Positions 51,889 through 60,421 of a DNA stretch of 64,000 bases are shown here, one piece after another. Numbering within the stretch: position 1 is the stretch's first letter; every line of letters starts with the position of its first letter. Under the pieces are notes generated by a model, which was not told the origin of the DNA, searched no databases, and worked only from the letters and a program-made list of their open reading frames with translations. Origin of the DNA: Methanocella sp. PtaU1.Bin125 (GTDB taxonomy: Archaea > Halobacteriota > Methanocellia > Methanocellales > Methanocellaceae); the NCBI GenBank assembly GCA_002067315.1, contig MVRA01000215.1, positions 1 to 64,000 on the forward strand. Direction: 5' to 3'. Position numbers and translations under genes: made by a program.

Positions 51889-53379
51889 TTACCGCGGCGT
51901 GAGTTTCATGTCCCCTTCCAGCCCGGGGCCCGCTTCGAGGATGAAGGTCCGATCGGAGATCTCCTCGAGACCGCCGGCCCGGTCGTTGCCGACGATGATC
52001 GTGTAGATTTGTGCCCGGTTTTCGGCCTTGAAGCGGCCCCATTCCCGGAGGAGCCGCCTGTCAGTGAGCTTCGATAGGCCGTCGGTGATGAACAGCAGGT
52101 CGGCGCTGCCGTACCGGTGCTCTTTCAGGGCATCCAGGCCCGAGCGCAGCGCGGTATCGAAGTCTGTGCCGCCGCCGAACGTGTATTGCAGGAAGTCGAG
52201 AAACGCTTCCGGGTCCTTCCGCTTTCCGGTGAGATCGATGGCCCGGGTCTGTCCGGTCGAGGAAAACAGCACCACGCGCATGTCTCTTCCGGCGCCCAGC
52301 GCCCGCTTCGCCGCCGCCAGCACGAGGGCTTTGGCCAGCAGGCCGGGCGAGCCGCTCATCGAGCCCGACGTGTCGACCAGCGCGACGACCGGCCCATTTT
52401 TACGTTTCAGGCCTTTCCGCGAGCGGGACCTGCCGGTCAGGTGATAGGTAAGGAGCTTGCCCTCCGCCCATCGGGCCATGAACAGGTACTTCAGGGTCCG
52501 GTCCTGCAGCTTGACCAGCTCCATGGGGAGGAGGTATTGCAGGTCCTTCGAGTTGACGACGCTGTGCAGCTCCGACCGGCTCCGGGCGGCGACGGCGCGT
52601 GCCACCGGGCTTTCGTCCTCGGAGGTCCGCCCGATCATGTCCAGCACCTCCCGCAGCTCGCCGGAGCGGGCGGCGATGCCCGAATACAACCGGATGTTCC
52701 CCGCGTGTTCCCGGTGAAGCCCGGCCAGTCCCCGGTCCCACATGCGGCCGGGATACAGCAGGGCGAGCAATTCCATCGCGTCCTCGCTTTCGGCGATCCG
52801 GTCGAGGAAGGGCCGGATGCGGGGCACGTATGCCCGTTGCGCGAGGTCGTTCATGAGCCGGCCGTCGCCTGACGCTTCAGGACAGTGGGCAGGTGTGCTG
52901 CCCTCCCCGGGCTTCCGCCCCCAGAGCACCAGCGTGTCCCGGATAAGCCACGTGAAGGCCGCCAGGTCCTGCGAGCCGCCGGTCCCGGCCCCCGCCCCGT
53001 CGACGGCGGTCGCCTCGAAAGCGTCCAGCAGCGCGACCAGCGATTTACGGGCGCAGACCGGTGCCATAGCCGGGCAAGCCGAGGCGATTTGCCGGAGCGC
53101 CCCCCACTCTTCCGTGTACCGCGCCGCGATGAAAAGCTGGAACAGCGGGCCCATGCGCCGGGCCACCCTGGCAGAGTCACAGGACAGACAGTCCTCGCCC
53201 CGCACGAGATCACGGACGATGATTTCGGCCAGGTACTCCCGGACTGCCCGGGGCACCAGCCGTGGTCTGGCTAAGGTCTCGCGCATTTCGTCGCCTGATA
53301 GCAGTTCCGCCACGATGCCGGGTTCCGGCACGTAATCACCCCTTATCCTTTTACACTCTGTGCAATCAGTCGCTGACAC
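51889..53379 (-). CDS. VWA-domain protein partnered with MoxR ATPase
   Basis: A 496-residue protein with a C-terminal von Willebrand A domain: the MIDAS DTSGSMSGS near residue 335, then GGGTDFDTALRSGLDAL and FITDGLSKL. The N-terminal half is helical. It also has two CxxC pairs, CTEC at 6-9 and CLSC at 64-67, absent from the usual family. The GTG start at 53379 overlaps the ATPase gene by 14 bases. The pair resembles RavA-ViaA, chaperone-like ATPases that remodel protein or membrane complexes. Client unknown. Confidence 0.85.
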   Translation of the reverse strand: MSATDCTECKRIRGDYVPEPGIVAELLSGDEMRETLARPRLVPRAVREYLAEIIVRDLVRGEDCLSCDSARVARRMGPLFQLFIAARYTEEWGALRQIASACPAMAPVCARKSLVALLDAFEATAVDGAGAGTGGSQDLAAFTWLIRDTLVLWGRKPGEGSTPAHCPEASGDGRLMNDLAQRAYVPRIRPFLDRIAESEDAMELLALLYPGRMWDRGLAGLHREHAGNIRLYSGIAARSGELREVLDMIGRTSEDESPVARAVAARSRSELHSVVNSKDLQYLLPMELVKLQDRTLKYLFMARWAEGKLLTYHLTGRSRSRKGLKRKNGPVVALVDTSGSMSGSPGLLAKALVLAAAKRALGAGRDMRVVLFSSTGQTRAIDLTGKRKDPEAFLDFLQYTFGGGTDFDTALRSGLDALKEHRYGSADLLFITDGLSKLTDRRLLREWGRFKAENRAQIYTIIVGNDRAGGLEEISDRTFILEAGPGLEGDMKLTPR

Positions 53380-54754
53380 GGTCCAGCATGATCTCGATGG
53401 AACGTATGACTTCGCCGATACGGCCCGTCCTGCGGATTTGCGCCTCGTACTGGCGCAGGATGTCGGACGAGTCCCGGTCGCTCACCCATACGTTATCGGC
53501 CAGCTGACGGGTCAGCTGCCCCATTTCCCGGGCCATGGTCCCGGCTATCGTCTCATAGCGTTCTTTTAGCGAACGATATTCCATCTGGTACTCCCGTTTC
53601 TTCCCGGCGGGATTATAGACGAAGTCCCACCTGTACTCGTCTTTCAGCACGGACAGCAGGTGATCATAGCCCATGTACCGCAGGCTCAGGCTGGTCCGGT
53701 GAGGGTCGAAGAACCGGTGCCCCGGATGTTCCTTTTCATGGGTGGCCAGTATCCTCGACGAGCCGAGGACTTCGTTGCAGTCGTAGCACCGGACCTGATA
53801 CGGGAACGGCCGGTCCGTCTCCCGCAGGAGCAGCCGGTGCAGGTCCCCGGCGTCGCGGGCCAGCTTCTCCAGGCTCTCGCCCCCCGAGATGATAAGATCG
53901 ACCAGAAGGCTGCGGACGTATTCGCGCTGTTCCGGCCGGTCCCACGCCATGTGCTTGAGCAGTATCGCCATCGAGCGATCGACGCGGCTCCGGCCGGCCG
54001 CAGCGGCCGCCACCCGCAGGACGTTTACGATCTTCTTCCACCGGCGATCGGAGACGACGATGCCCTTCTGCGCCAGCTCTTTCCTTGCCCTGAGGATGAT
54101 GCGCTGGACGTTATCGTCGATCCCGACGGCCTGCGCGTTCGACTGCACCTCCCGGATCTGATCGACGGTCAGCCGGACGCCGCCTTTGCCCTGCACGCCG
54201 TCCTCGAAGAGCATCTCCCGGAAGTTATCCTCGTCCTGGATGGGCGATACCACGCAGCGCAGCAGGAACCGGTCGTAGAGCGCCTCGAGGTTGTCCTCCG
54301 CGTCCGGCAGCTCGTTGGAGGCCCCGAACGCGGCGATCAGCGGCACGTCGATCGCCTCCCGGCCGTTGTGGAACTTCCGCTCGTTCAGAATGGTGAGGAA
54401 GCTGTTCAGGATAGAGCTGCTGGACTTGAAGATCTCGTCGAGGAACGCGACGTGGGCGGCGGGCAGGTAGCCGTCGATCTTCCGCCGGAAGTCGTCCTCC
54501 TGCAGGGCCTTCAGCGACAGCGGCCCGAAGACCTCTTCCGGCGTGGTGAACCGGGTCATGAGGTAGTAGAAAAAATTGCCGTCGACCGCCTCGCACACGC
54601 TGCGGGCGAGCTGTGACTTGGCCGTGCCCGGCGGGCCGAGGAAGAGGACGTGCTCACCGGCGCAGGTCGCCAGCAGCGAGCAGATGATCTCGTCCGAGCG
54701 CTCCTTGAAGGTCCGTTCCAGCGCCGACCGGGCGCGCGCGATCTCTTCCTGCAT
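53366..54754 (-). CDS. MoxR/RavA-type AAA+ ATPase with a C2H2 finger
   Basis: A 462-residue AAA+ protein. Walker A GPPGTAKSQ (40-48), Walker B FLDEIFKS (~104-111), sensor FGASNELPD and Arg finger ALYDRFLLR are present, as in RavA. The C-terminal region contains C323-x2-C326-x12-H339-x3-H343, a perfect C2H2 zinc-finger spacing, an unusual insertion for this family. The end is coiled (RYETIAGTMAREMGQLTRQLADN). First gene of a two-gene operon with the VWA protein. Confidence 0.88.
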   Translation of the reverse strand: MQEEIARARSALERTFKERSDEIICSLLATCAGEHVLFLGPPGTAKSQLARSVCEAVDGNFFYYLMTRFTTPEEVFGPLSLKALQEDDFRRKIDGYLPAAHVAFLDEIFKSSSSILNSFLTILNERKFHNGREAIDVPLIAAFGASNELPDAEDNLEALYDRFLLRCVVSPIQDEDNFREMLFEDGVQGKGGVRLTVDQIREVQSNAQAVGIDDNVQRIILRARKELAQKGIVVSDRRWKKIVNVLRVAAAAAGRSRVDRSMAILLKHMAWDRPEQREYVRSLLVDLIISGGESLEKLARDAGDLHRLLLRETDRPFPYQVRCYDCNEVLGSSRILATHEKEHPGHRFFDPHRTSLSLRYMGYDHLLSVLKDEYRWDFVYNPAGKKREYQMEYRSLKERYETIAGTMAREMGQLTRQLADNVWVSDRDSSDILRQYEAQIRRTGRIGEVIRSIEIMLDRVSD

Positions 54755-54934
54755 CAGATGCCCCCATGCTTGCCGTTTTGTGCCGTCACCGGCATGAAAG
54801 AGTGGATATGCGCGTATTTAAAGAGTGTTCGTGCAATGTGCGGGGCGACCGTTTGTCACGCACCGGACGGACAATATCGCAGGCGGCGGATAGGTATTTA
54901 CGTGTCTACCGCGTAAAGGTTGTCGGGTACTGGC

Positions 54935-55411
54935 ATGCGCGCACTTCTGGTATATTATTCGAGGACCGGCCACACGAGGAAGATAGCGGAAGAGATCACG
55001 AAAGAGCTGCAGTGTGATATGGACGAGATCATCGACACGGTGAACAGGTCCGGAGCCGGGGGCTTCATGACCTGTGGCCGCCAGGCGACCAAAAAGGAGC
55101 TGACGAAAATTCTGCCGCCGAAGAAGGACCCGTCGCAGTACGACGTCGTGATCATCGGCACGCCGGTCTGGGCGCTGACCATGTCCTCGCCAGTCAGGAC
55201 GTACATTGTCGAGAACAAGGATAAGCTGAAGAAGGTCGCGTTTTTCATCACCTTCGGCGGCTTCGGTGCCGAGTCCACCTTCCACGACCTCGAGGACCTG
55301 TGCGGAAAAGCGGCGTCAGGGACGCTGGCGATCAATACCCCGAGCCTCAAGGAAGGCAACTACCTGGACGGCGTGAAGCAATTTTCTGAGATCATTAAAG
55401 GCCTGCAATAA
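54935..55411 (+). CDS. Flavodoxin-family protein
   Basis: A ~158-residue FMN-binding protein: the phosphate loop YYSRTGHTRKIAEEI follows the first strand; VIIGTPVWALTMSSP and FITFGGFGAE are the isoalloxazine loops. It would carry electrons or act as an NAD(P)H:quinone-type reductase in the cytosol. ATG 54935 (MRALLVYYS) is favoured over TTG 54920. Divergent from the MoxR gene. Confidence 0.88.
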   Translation: MRALLVYYSRTGHTRKIAEEITKELQCDMDEIIDTVNRSGAGGFMTCGRQATKKELTKILPPKKDPSQYDVVIIGTPVWALTMSSPVRTYIVENKDKLKKVAFFITFGGFGAESTFHDLEDLCGKAASGTLAINTPSLKEGNYLDGVKQFSEIIKGLQ

Positions 55412-55432
55412 TAAAAAGTGGCCGCATGGGGC

Positions 55433-56389
55433 TCATGCGGCGCTGCCAGGCCCGAACTGCTGGTGGAGGAACAGCTGCCCCGTCTGCCAGAGCTTCTTCG
55501 CGGCGTCGAACAGGTTCAAGACGATCACGATCGCGACGACCACCTTGATGCCGGACTGTATCCCGCCGGACAGCTCCGGGTTGAACGGGAACGCGGCCAG
55601 TATCCACACGAACAGGAGCGCCGAAACCACGGCCAGTGCTGCCTCGAGCAGCGACGGTATCCACTTCTGCCGGAGCGCCAGGTACAGGAGCTGTACCGCG
55701 ATGGTGACGACGCCGATCAGGTTGATGACCGGTACGAAGCCCCCGAAGTCAGGGCTGAGCAGCAGTACGAACTGCGGGTCGTCGCCAAAGCTGGCCAGGA
55801 ACGGCACCTTCGCCCAGAAGATGTTCAGGAGCGCCAGCCAGATGATCGTCCCCGCGACCGTGATGCCTATCTTTAGCGGCGACCCGGCGTCGTTCAGGCT
55901 TTTCTCCAGCCGCTGCAGCCGCGCCTCGTAGGGCACCTTCAGCCGGGACTCGTAGAAGTACATGGCCGCGAAGATGACGGCGATGACAGCGATGGCCAGC
56001 GCCAGGGCGCCGATGATGCCTTTGATGACCTGGATCATCTCGTTGTTGAGCACGTCCGGGGCCACCACCCAGAGGACGCCCGCGACCAGCAGGAAGGCCA
56101 GCACGATGCCGCCCAGCGCCTTGATCGCGTCCCACATGCCCTTCAGCTCCTTCATGCCCAGGAACGTCGCGGGCGTCGGGTACAGCGCCGCAACCTTCCG
56201 GGCCGGCCCCATGTTCGCGATCACCTCGCCCACGATGGCATCGTCCACGATCGTCCCTCGCTCCGCGGCCAGCGCGTCCGCGCCGTCCAGTATGTGGGTC
56301 CGCAGCTCCCGCGCGACCTCGTCGCGCTGCTTCGCGCCCATCTCTTTCGTTACCTCGTTAACGTAATCGTCGATTATCTTCTCGTTCAT
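55433..56389 (-). CDS. Membrane protein with N-terminal HAAS-like domain
   Basis: A 318-residue protein: N-terminal ~70 residues (DYVNEVTKEMGAKQRDEVARELRTHILDGADALAAERG) match the HAAS/DUF1700 type that accompanies PadR regulators, followed by seven or so membrane helices. Function unknown; such pairs respond to envelope stress or drugs in bacteria. It starts one base after the PadR stop on the same strand, so the two form an operon. Confidence 0.75.
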   Translation of the reverse strand: MNEKIIDDYVNEVTKEMGAKQRDEVARELRTHILDGADALAAERGTIVDDAIVGEVIANMGPARKVAALYPTPATFLGMKELKGMWDAIKALGGIVLAFLLVAGVLWVVAPDVLNNEMIQVIKGIIGALALAIAVIAVIFAAMYFYESRLKVPYEARLQRLEKSLNDAGSPLKIGITVAGTIIWLALLNIFWAKVPFLASFGDDPQFVLLLSPDFGGFVPVINLIGVVTIAVQLLYLALRQKWIPSLLEAALAVVSALLFVWILAAFPFNPELSGGIQSGIKVVVAIVIVLNLFDAAKKLWQTGQLFLHQQFGPGSAA

Positions 56390-56390
56390 C

Positions 56391-56750
56391 TTATACTCCC
56401 CCGGCTTCCCGCTCCAAACGCTCGATCGCCCCGCCGAAGGCTTTCAGCGACGCGAGCAGCTTTACCCGTACCTCTTTCCCGTAGGCCGTGATCACGTAGT
56501 ACTTCCGCGGCCGCGGGCCCGCCGTCTCCCACCGGCTGGTGAGCAGGCGCTCGTCCTCGAGGCGCCGCAGGATCGGGTACAGCGTGCCTTCTTCCACGCC
56601 CAGCCCGTTATCCTTCAGGCTCTTGATGATGTCGTAGCCGTACCGCTCCTGCTCCAGCAGGCACATGATCGCCACCTGCATCATCCCCCGCTTGACCTCG
56701 GTCTCGAAGCGTTCAAGGATTTCGTCCATCGGTATCACTTGCCGTGCCAC
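56391..56750 (-). CDS. PadR-family transcriptional regulator
   Basis: A 119-residue winged-helix regulator: LLEQERYGYDIIKSLKDNGLGVEEGTLYPILRRLEDERLL is the PadR recognition region. Start is GTG 56750, GTG 56738 or ATG 56729; the last gives the commonest N-terminus. A TATA-like box and a dyad lie directly over the transcription start, fitting autorepression. Controls the downstream membrane-protein gene. Confidence 0.9.
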   Translation of the reverse strand: MARQVIPMDEILERFETEVKRGMMQVAIMCLLEQERYGYDIIKSLKDNGLGVEEGTLYPILRRLEDERLLTSRWETAGPRPRKYYVITAYGKEVRVKLLASLKAFGGAIERLEREAGGV

Positions 56751-56764
56751 ATAATGTATGGCAC
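56744..56764 (-). promoter_or_regulatory. Probable PadR operator
   Basis: GTGCCA (56744-56749) and TGGCAC (56759-56764) form a perfect 6-bp dyad around nine AT-rich bases containing ATGT and ACAT-like half-sites. It lies between the TATA-like CATATAATAAATA (56766-56778, minus strand) and the start codon. Confidence 0.6.
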
Positions 56765-56939
56765 TATTTATTATATGACAAACTATACTGTTTCACTCTA
56801 AGTATAAATAACTTGCCAGGGGCTTTCACCGGCAAGCCAAGAAAATTGACTCTTCCGCATTGTTGGGATCGAAGGGCAGTGGCCGGATGTCTCTGATGGT
56901 TTGCCGTTCAGGCGTCCTGTGATGAGCACGCAAGGGCAC

Positions 56940-57175
56940 GGGACTGAATACTCGCGACGACGCGGACATCTGCTGATGTCCGGCGACGAAACGCGACGGG
57001 CGCAACGACGGTTAACGGATAATCCGCTATATTATCATTCTTAAAAACGTCGCGCCCGTCGCGTTTCGTCGCGATCGTCGCGAGAACTTAGAGAAACGTC
57101 GCGCCCGTCGCGTTTCATTGCGATCGTCGCGAGTACGGGTACGACAGGCCCCCGAAACCAAGCCCATTTCATTGA
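56940..57175. repeat. Inverted-repeat element, family C copy 1
   Basis: Arms of GACG/CGCG sub-repeats: left 56983-57017 (cgacgaaacgcgacgggcg), right 57046-57075 (cgtcgcgcccgtcgcgtttc) and a second right arm at 57092-57133. A flank gacaggcccccg...cattt at 57140-57174 is shared with copy 2, and both copies have the same orientation. It occupies part of the 690-base gap between padR and cobQ; the rest (57176-57439) has no gene, only a GC-alternating motif at 57338 and a ctctgtggactctgt string near 57394. Confidence 0.8.
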
Positions 57176-57439
57176 ATCGGCAGATCCGAAAAACGCAGAA
57201 GAACCAGAAAATATTATTCGGTTATGGCCATTTCTAAAAGGTTATAAACAGTGGCATTGCACCGCAGGAAGCGGAGCAGGAAAGGCACGGGGGTCGAGGC
57301 AGGCCAGGCCCTCGATACGAAATCCTTCCAGGTCAGTCACGCGTGCGCGCGCGAGGACGTCCTCTTCCGATCAGGATCCGTGTACTCTACGAACTCTGTG
57401 GACTCTGTACCAGGTGCCGGCCTGCAAAAAATAGGAAAA

Positions 57440-58939
57440 TTAATTTTTGGCCCTGGCGCTGGCGGCGCGTTTTCTCGGGGGCTTTCTGGCCGGCCCGTCG
57501 ATCAGCGCGATGATCGCCTCGACGTCCAGTGCCCCGGAGACCACGTCCGCCAGCTCGTCGTAGGGGTCGGCCGCAGCGACGGGGGGCTCGTAGGGTATGC
57601 CCTTGCGCTCGCAGGCAAAGTACATCAGCGCGTCCCGGAACGGCTCGTTCTCGAAGAGGCCGTGCATGTACGTCCCGATGACGGTCCCGCTCTCGTCCAC
57701 GCAGCCGTCGTCCCAGAAAGCCGGCGCGGGGGTCGCGGTCTGGCCCATGTGGATCTCGTACCCCAGCAGTTTCATGCCCCAGATGCGGTCCAGGACGGGG
57801 CCGGTCCCGGTGACTGTTTTTACCACCTGGCAGGTGCGCTTCTCGTAGGCGCCGAAGTCCGTCGTCACCGGCAGCAGCCCGAGGCCTTTCACGACTTCGG
57901 CCCGGCCGCCCTCGACGCCGCTGTCCCGGACGGCTTTGCCAAGCATCTGGTAGCCTCCGCAGATGCCGATCACCGGCACGCCTGCCTTCGAGAGCCTCCG
58001 GATCTCCTTGAACAGCGGGGACTCTCGCAGCGCCTTCAGGTCATGCACCGTGTTCTTCGAGCCCGGCAGGATGATGACGTCCGGCTTGCCCAGCGGCTGA
58101 TCGAGAGGCACGTAGCGGACGCGGGCCACGCGCTCCAGCGGCTCGAAGTCCGTGAAGTTGGAGATGAGCGGGAACCGGATGACGGCGATCTCGACGCTTT
58201 TTTCGTTCGGCCGCTTGTCGTCGATGGAGACGGAGTCCTCCGAAGGCAGGCGCAGCTCCGAATATGGGACGACACCCAGGACCGGCACGCGGGTCAGGCG
58301 CTCGAGCTCCTGCAGGCCGTCGCCCAGCAGCGACTTATCGCCGTAGAACTTGTTGATGATCATGCCTTTGACCAGCTTCCTGTCCTCCGCAGGCAGCAGC
58401 GCGAGGGTCCCGTACAGGCTGGCGAACACGCCGCCCCGCTCGATGTCGCCCACGAGCAGTATCGGCGATTGTACCGCCCGGGCCATGCGGCTGTTGGCGA
58501 TGTCCCGGCCGTACAGGTTGATCTCCGCCGCGCCCCCCGCGCCTTCGATGACGATGACGTCGTAGTCTTTCGCCAGCCGCGCGAGCGCGTCCGTGGCGAT
58601 CTTCATCATGGCGTCGACGCTCTCGTAATATTCCCCGGCCTTCCGGTCGCCGGCGGGCTTCCCCAATACCACGACCTGCGAGGTGGTCCCGCCCTTGGGC
58701 TTCAGGAGCACCGGGTTCATCTCCGCGCGTGGCTCCACGCCGGCGGCGAACGCCTGGATAGCCTGCGCGATGCCGATCTCCTTTCCGTCCCGGGTAATCC
58801 AGCTGTTATTGCTCATGTTCTGGGACTTGAAAGGCGCTACCCTGTAGCCGCGGCGCTTCAGGATGCGGCACAGCGCAGCCACGATCGTGCTCTTGCCCGC
58901 GTGGGACTGGGTGCCGAGGACGGTGATGTATCGGGTCAT
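57440..58939 (-). CDS. cobQ: Cobyric acid synthase
   Basis: Amidates adenosylcobyrinic acid a,c-diamide at four carboxyls using glutamine and ATP, in cobamide synthesis. A 499-residue protein: N-terminal P-loop-like VLGTQSHAGKSTIVAALCR, PFKSQNMSNNSW, VIEGAGGAAEINL; the C-terminal glutaminase domain has its nucleophile in GICGGYQMLGK and His in TYMHGLFEN. Length is normal, with a short basic C-terminus (KPPRKRAASARAKN). Cobamides serve the methyltransferases of methanogenesis. A cobamide-type importer lies 2 kb away. Confidence 0.95.
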   Translation of the reverse strand: MTRYITVLGTQSHAGKSTIVAALCRILKRRGYRVAPFKSQNMSNNSWITRDGKEIGIAQAIQAFAAGVEPRAEMNPVLLKPKGGTTSQVVVLGKPAGDRKAGEYYESVDAMMKIATDALARLAKDYDVIVIEGAGGAAEINLYGRDIANSRMARAVQSPILLVGDIERGGVFASLYGTLALLPAEDRKLVKGMIINKFYGDKSLLGDGLQELERLTRVPVLGVVPYSELRLPSEDSVSIDDKRPNEKSVEIAVIRFPLISNFTDFEPLERVARVRYVPLDQPLGKPDVIILPGSKNTVHDLKALRESPLFKEIRRLSKAGVPVIGICGGYQMLGKAVRDSGVEGGRAEVVKGLGLLPVTTDFGAYEKRTCQVVKTVTGTGPVLDRIWGMKLLGYEIHMGQTATPAPAFWDDGCVDESGTVIGTYMHGLFENEPFRDALMYFACERKGIPYEPPVAAADPYDELADVVSGALDVEAIIALIDGPARKPPRKRAASARAKN

Positions 58940-59040
58940 GGACGCTCCTGTGTTGGCTTTCTCAGGTATGACCCGGCCCTATAAAAGGATTGCCGGCACC
59001 AGCATAACCATATATCCCTTGAAATCTAACCAGTGTGCGT

Positions 59041-59826
59041 ATGTCACGGTTATCGGTGAATGAGGTCGGGGAACGGCTGGCGACAGCCGGGAGGATGAGC
59101 CTGCAGCCGTTATGCGTCTACTGGGCCGACGCTGTCCCGGAAGGCGTGGTAAAGGTGTCGGACGTGGTTAAAGCCGGGCACCGGTGTCTCGCAAAGGCGA
59201 CGCTGCTGGTCGCGGCCGGTAAAGCAGACGGCGTCTACGTGGGCGGCGATACGATGAAAGGCACGTGTCAGGGGTCGCATGGCTTCCTTGGGCTGGCCGG
59301 GTTCCCGGAGGACATCTGCAACGACCTTTCGACGGGCAAGGATGCGATGTACCTGAAAGAGTCGCCCCAGTGCGCGGCCTGGACGCTGACCAGGATGGGC
59401 AGCGTGAAGTTCTCGGGCAAGTATCTCGTCATCCAGCGCACGGAGAAGGCAGGGGATGTCGAGGCGCTCTCGTACCTGTGCATCGGCCAGGCGGAGGCGG
59501 TGCGCAACCTGTGCGGCCTCATCCACTTCGGCAGCGATTCGCCCTTCGGGCAGATCGACGCGGCCTGGGGCTCGTTCTGCGCCAGCTTCATCGCCTACCC
59601 GTCCGGCATGGCCAGAGGCGCCCCGAAGGACACCGCGTTCATCGGCCCCACGGCGCCGGACGGCAACCCCTGGTTCCCGCCGGACATGATGGCGATCGGG
59701 ATACCGGCGAAGGTCGCGCAGCGGATGGCCGGGGATGTCGAGCGGTCGTTCGTGATGAACTGCGTCGGTACGACCTATCCCGAAAAGCGCGACAGCGAAG
59801 TCGTTAAAGCCCTGAATAATAAATAA
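59041..59826 (+). CDS. DUF169 family protein
   Basis: A ~261-residue DUF169 protein: CVYWADAVPEG, HRCLAKATLLVAAGKAD, GGDTMKGTCQGSHGFLGLAG, and the C-terminal VERSFVMNC. Several conserved cysteines occur, but the family's biochemical role is unknown; it is common in methanogens and anaerobes. ATG 59041 is preferred; a TATA-like CATATATCC 30 bases upstream suggests a nearly leaderless transcript. It is divergent from cobQ. Confidence 0.82.
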   Translation: MSRLSVNEVGERLATAGRMSLQPLCVYWADAVPEGVVKVSDVVKAGHRCLAKATLLVAAGKADGVYVGGDTMKGTCQGSHGFLGLAGFPEDICNDLSTGKDAMYLKESPQCAAWTLTRMGSVKFSGKYLVIQRTEKAGDVEALSYLCIGQAEAVRNLCGLIHFGSDSPFGQIDAAWGSFCASFIAYPSGMARGAPKDTAFIGPTAPDGNPWFPPDMMAIGIPAKVAQRMAGDVERSFVMNCVGTTYPEKRDSEVVKALNNK

Positions 59827-59894
59827 TTCGTAAGTGTTCAGGTGTTCTGTGTAAGTCCTGTTCAGGCTTCCGGAATAGCCTTTGCGGAGGCTTA

Positions 59895-60065
59895 GCACAG
59901 TACTGATTCCCGCAACGACCGCAACGAAAGCGACGGGCGCGACGACTGTTAAACGATAACGGGTTGTGATATCATTCTTCGAGAAACGTCGCGCCCGTTG
60001 CGTTTCGTCGCGCTCGTAGCGAGGATCAGTATGACAGGCCCCCGTAACAAGGCCCACTTCATTGC
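59895..60065. repeat. Inverted-repeat element, family C copy 2
   Basis: Left arm 59928-59960 (cgaaagcgacgggcgcgacg), right arm 59983-60020 (aaacgtcgcgcccgttgcg), with the loop atatcattctt and the 3' flank gacaggcccccgtaac shared with copy 1. The copies lie in the same direction on either side of cobQ and the DUF169 gene. The remaining gap to 60421 holds two GC-alternating motifs (60113, 60271) and an AT-rich promoter after 60340. Confidence 0.8.
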
Positions 60066-60421
60066 CTGCACGTGAAGAAATGTTCCTCATCAAGCGGAAT
60101 CGCGGCCGTCCACTCGCGCGCGCATGTGCTGGCCATGGCCATTTGTTGAAGAGACACCTGAACAATTACAATAATTCGAAAGTTGCCCGGTTCGTGCCCG
60201 GGAAACCTTTTTTACCGACAGGGCCCGGCGTCGCTGGCCGGGCGGCAGAAATGCGGCCCCGGGGGGCCAATCGCGCGCGCGTGCCCGTGATCGAATACCG
60301 GATACGGCGACTTTTATACCACGGACAGGGCGTCGGACATATATCGGGTTTATTTATTTATGCCATTTATATCATCATATTCGCATTTAGTATGAAAAAT
60401 TGATAAATTATTAATATTATA

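Noticed and set aside
51752-52042. N-terminal extension of the MBL hydrolase
   Set aside because: Low-complexity Arg/Pro sequence overlapping the VWA gene; family similarity starts at 51751.
57251-58984. Long plus-strand frame of 577 codons opposite cobQ
   Set aside because: Mirror of the cobyric acid synthase gene in GC-rich DNA; Arg/His/Val-rich with no motif.
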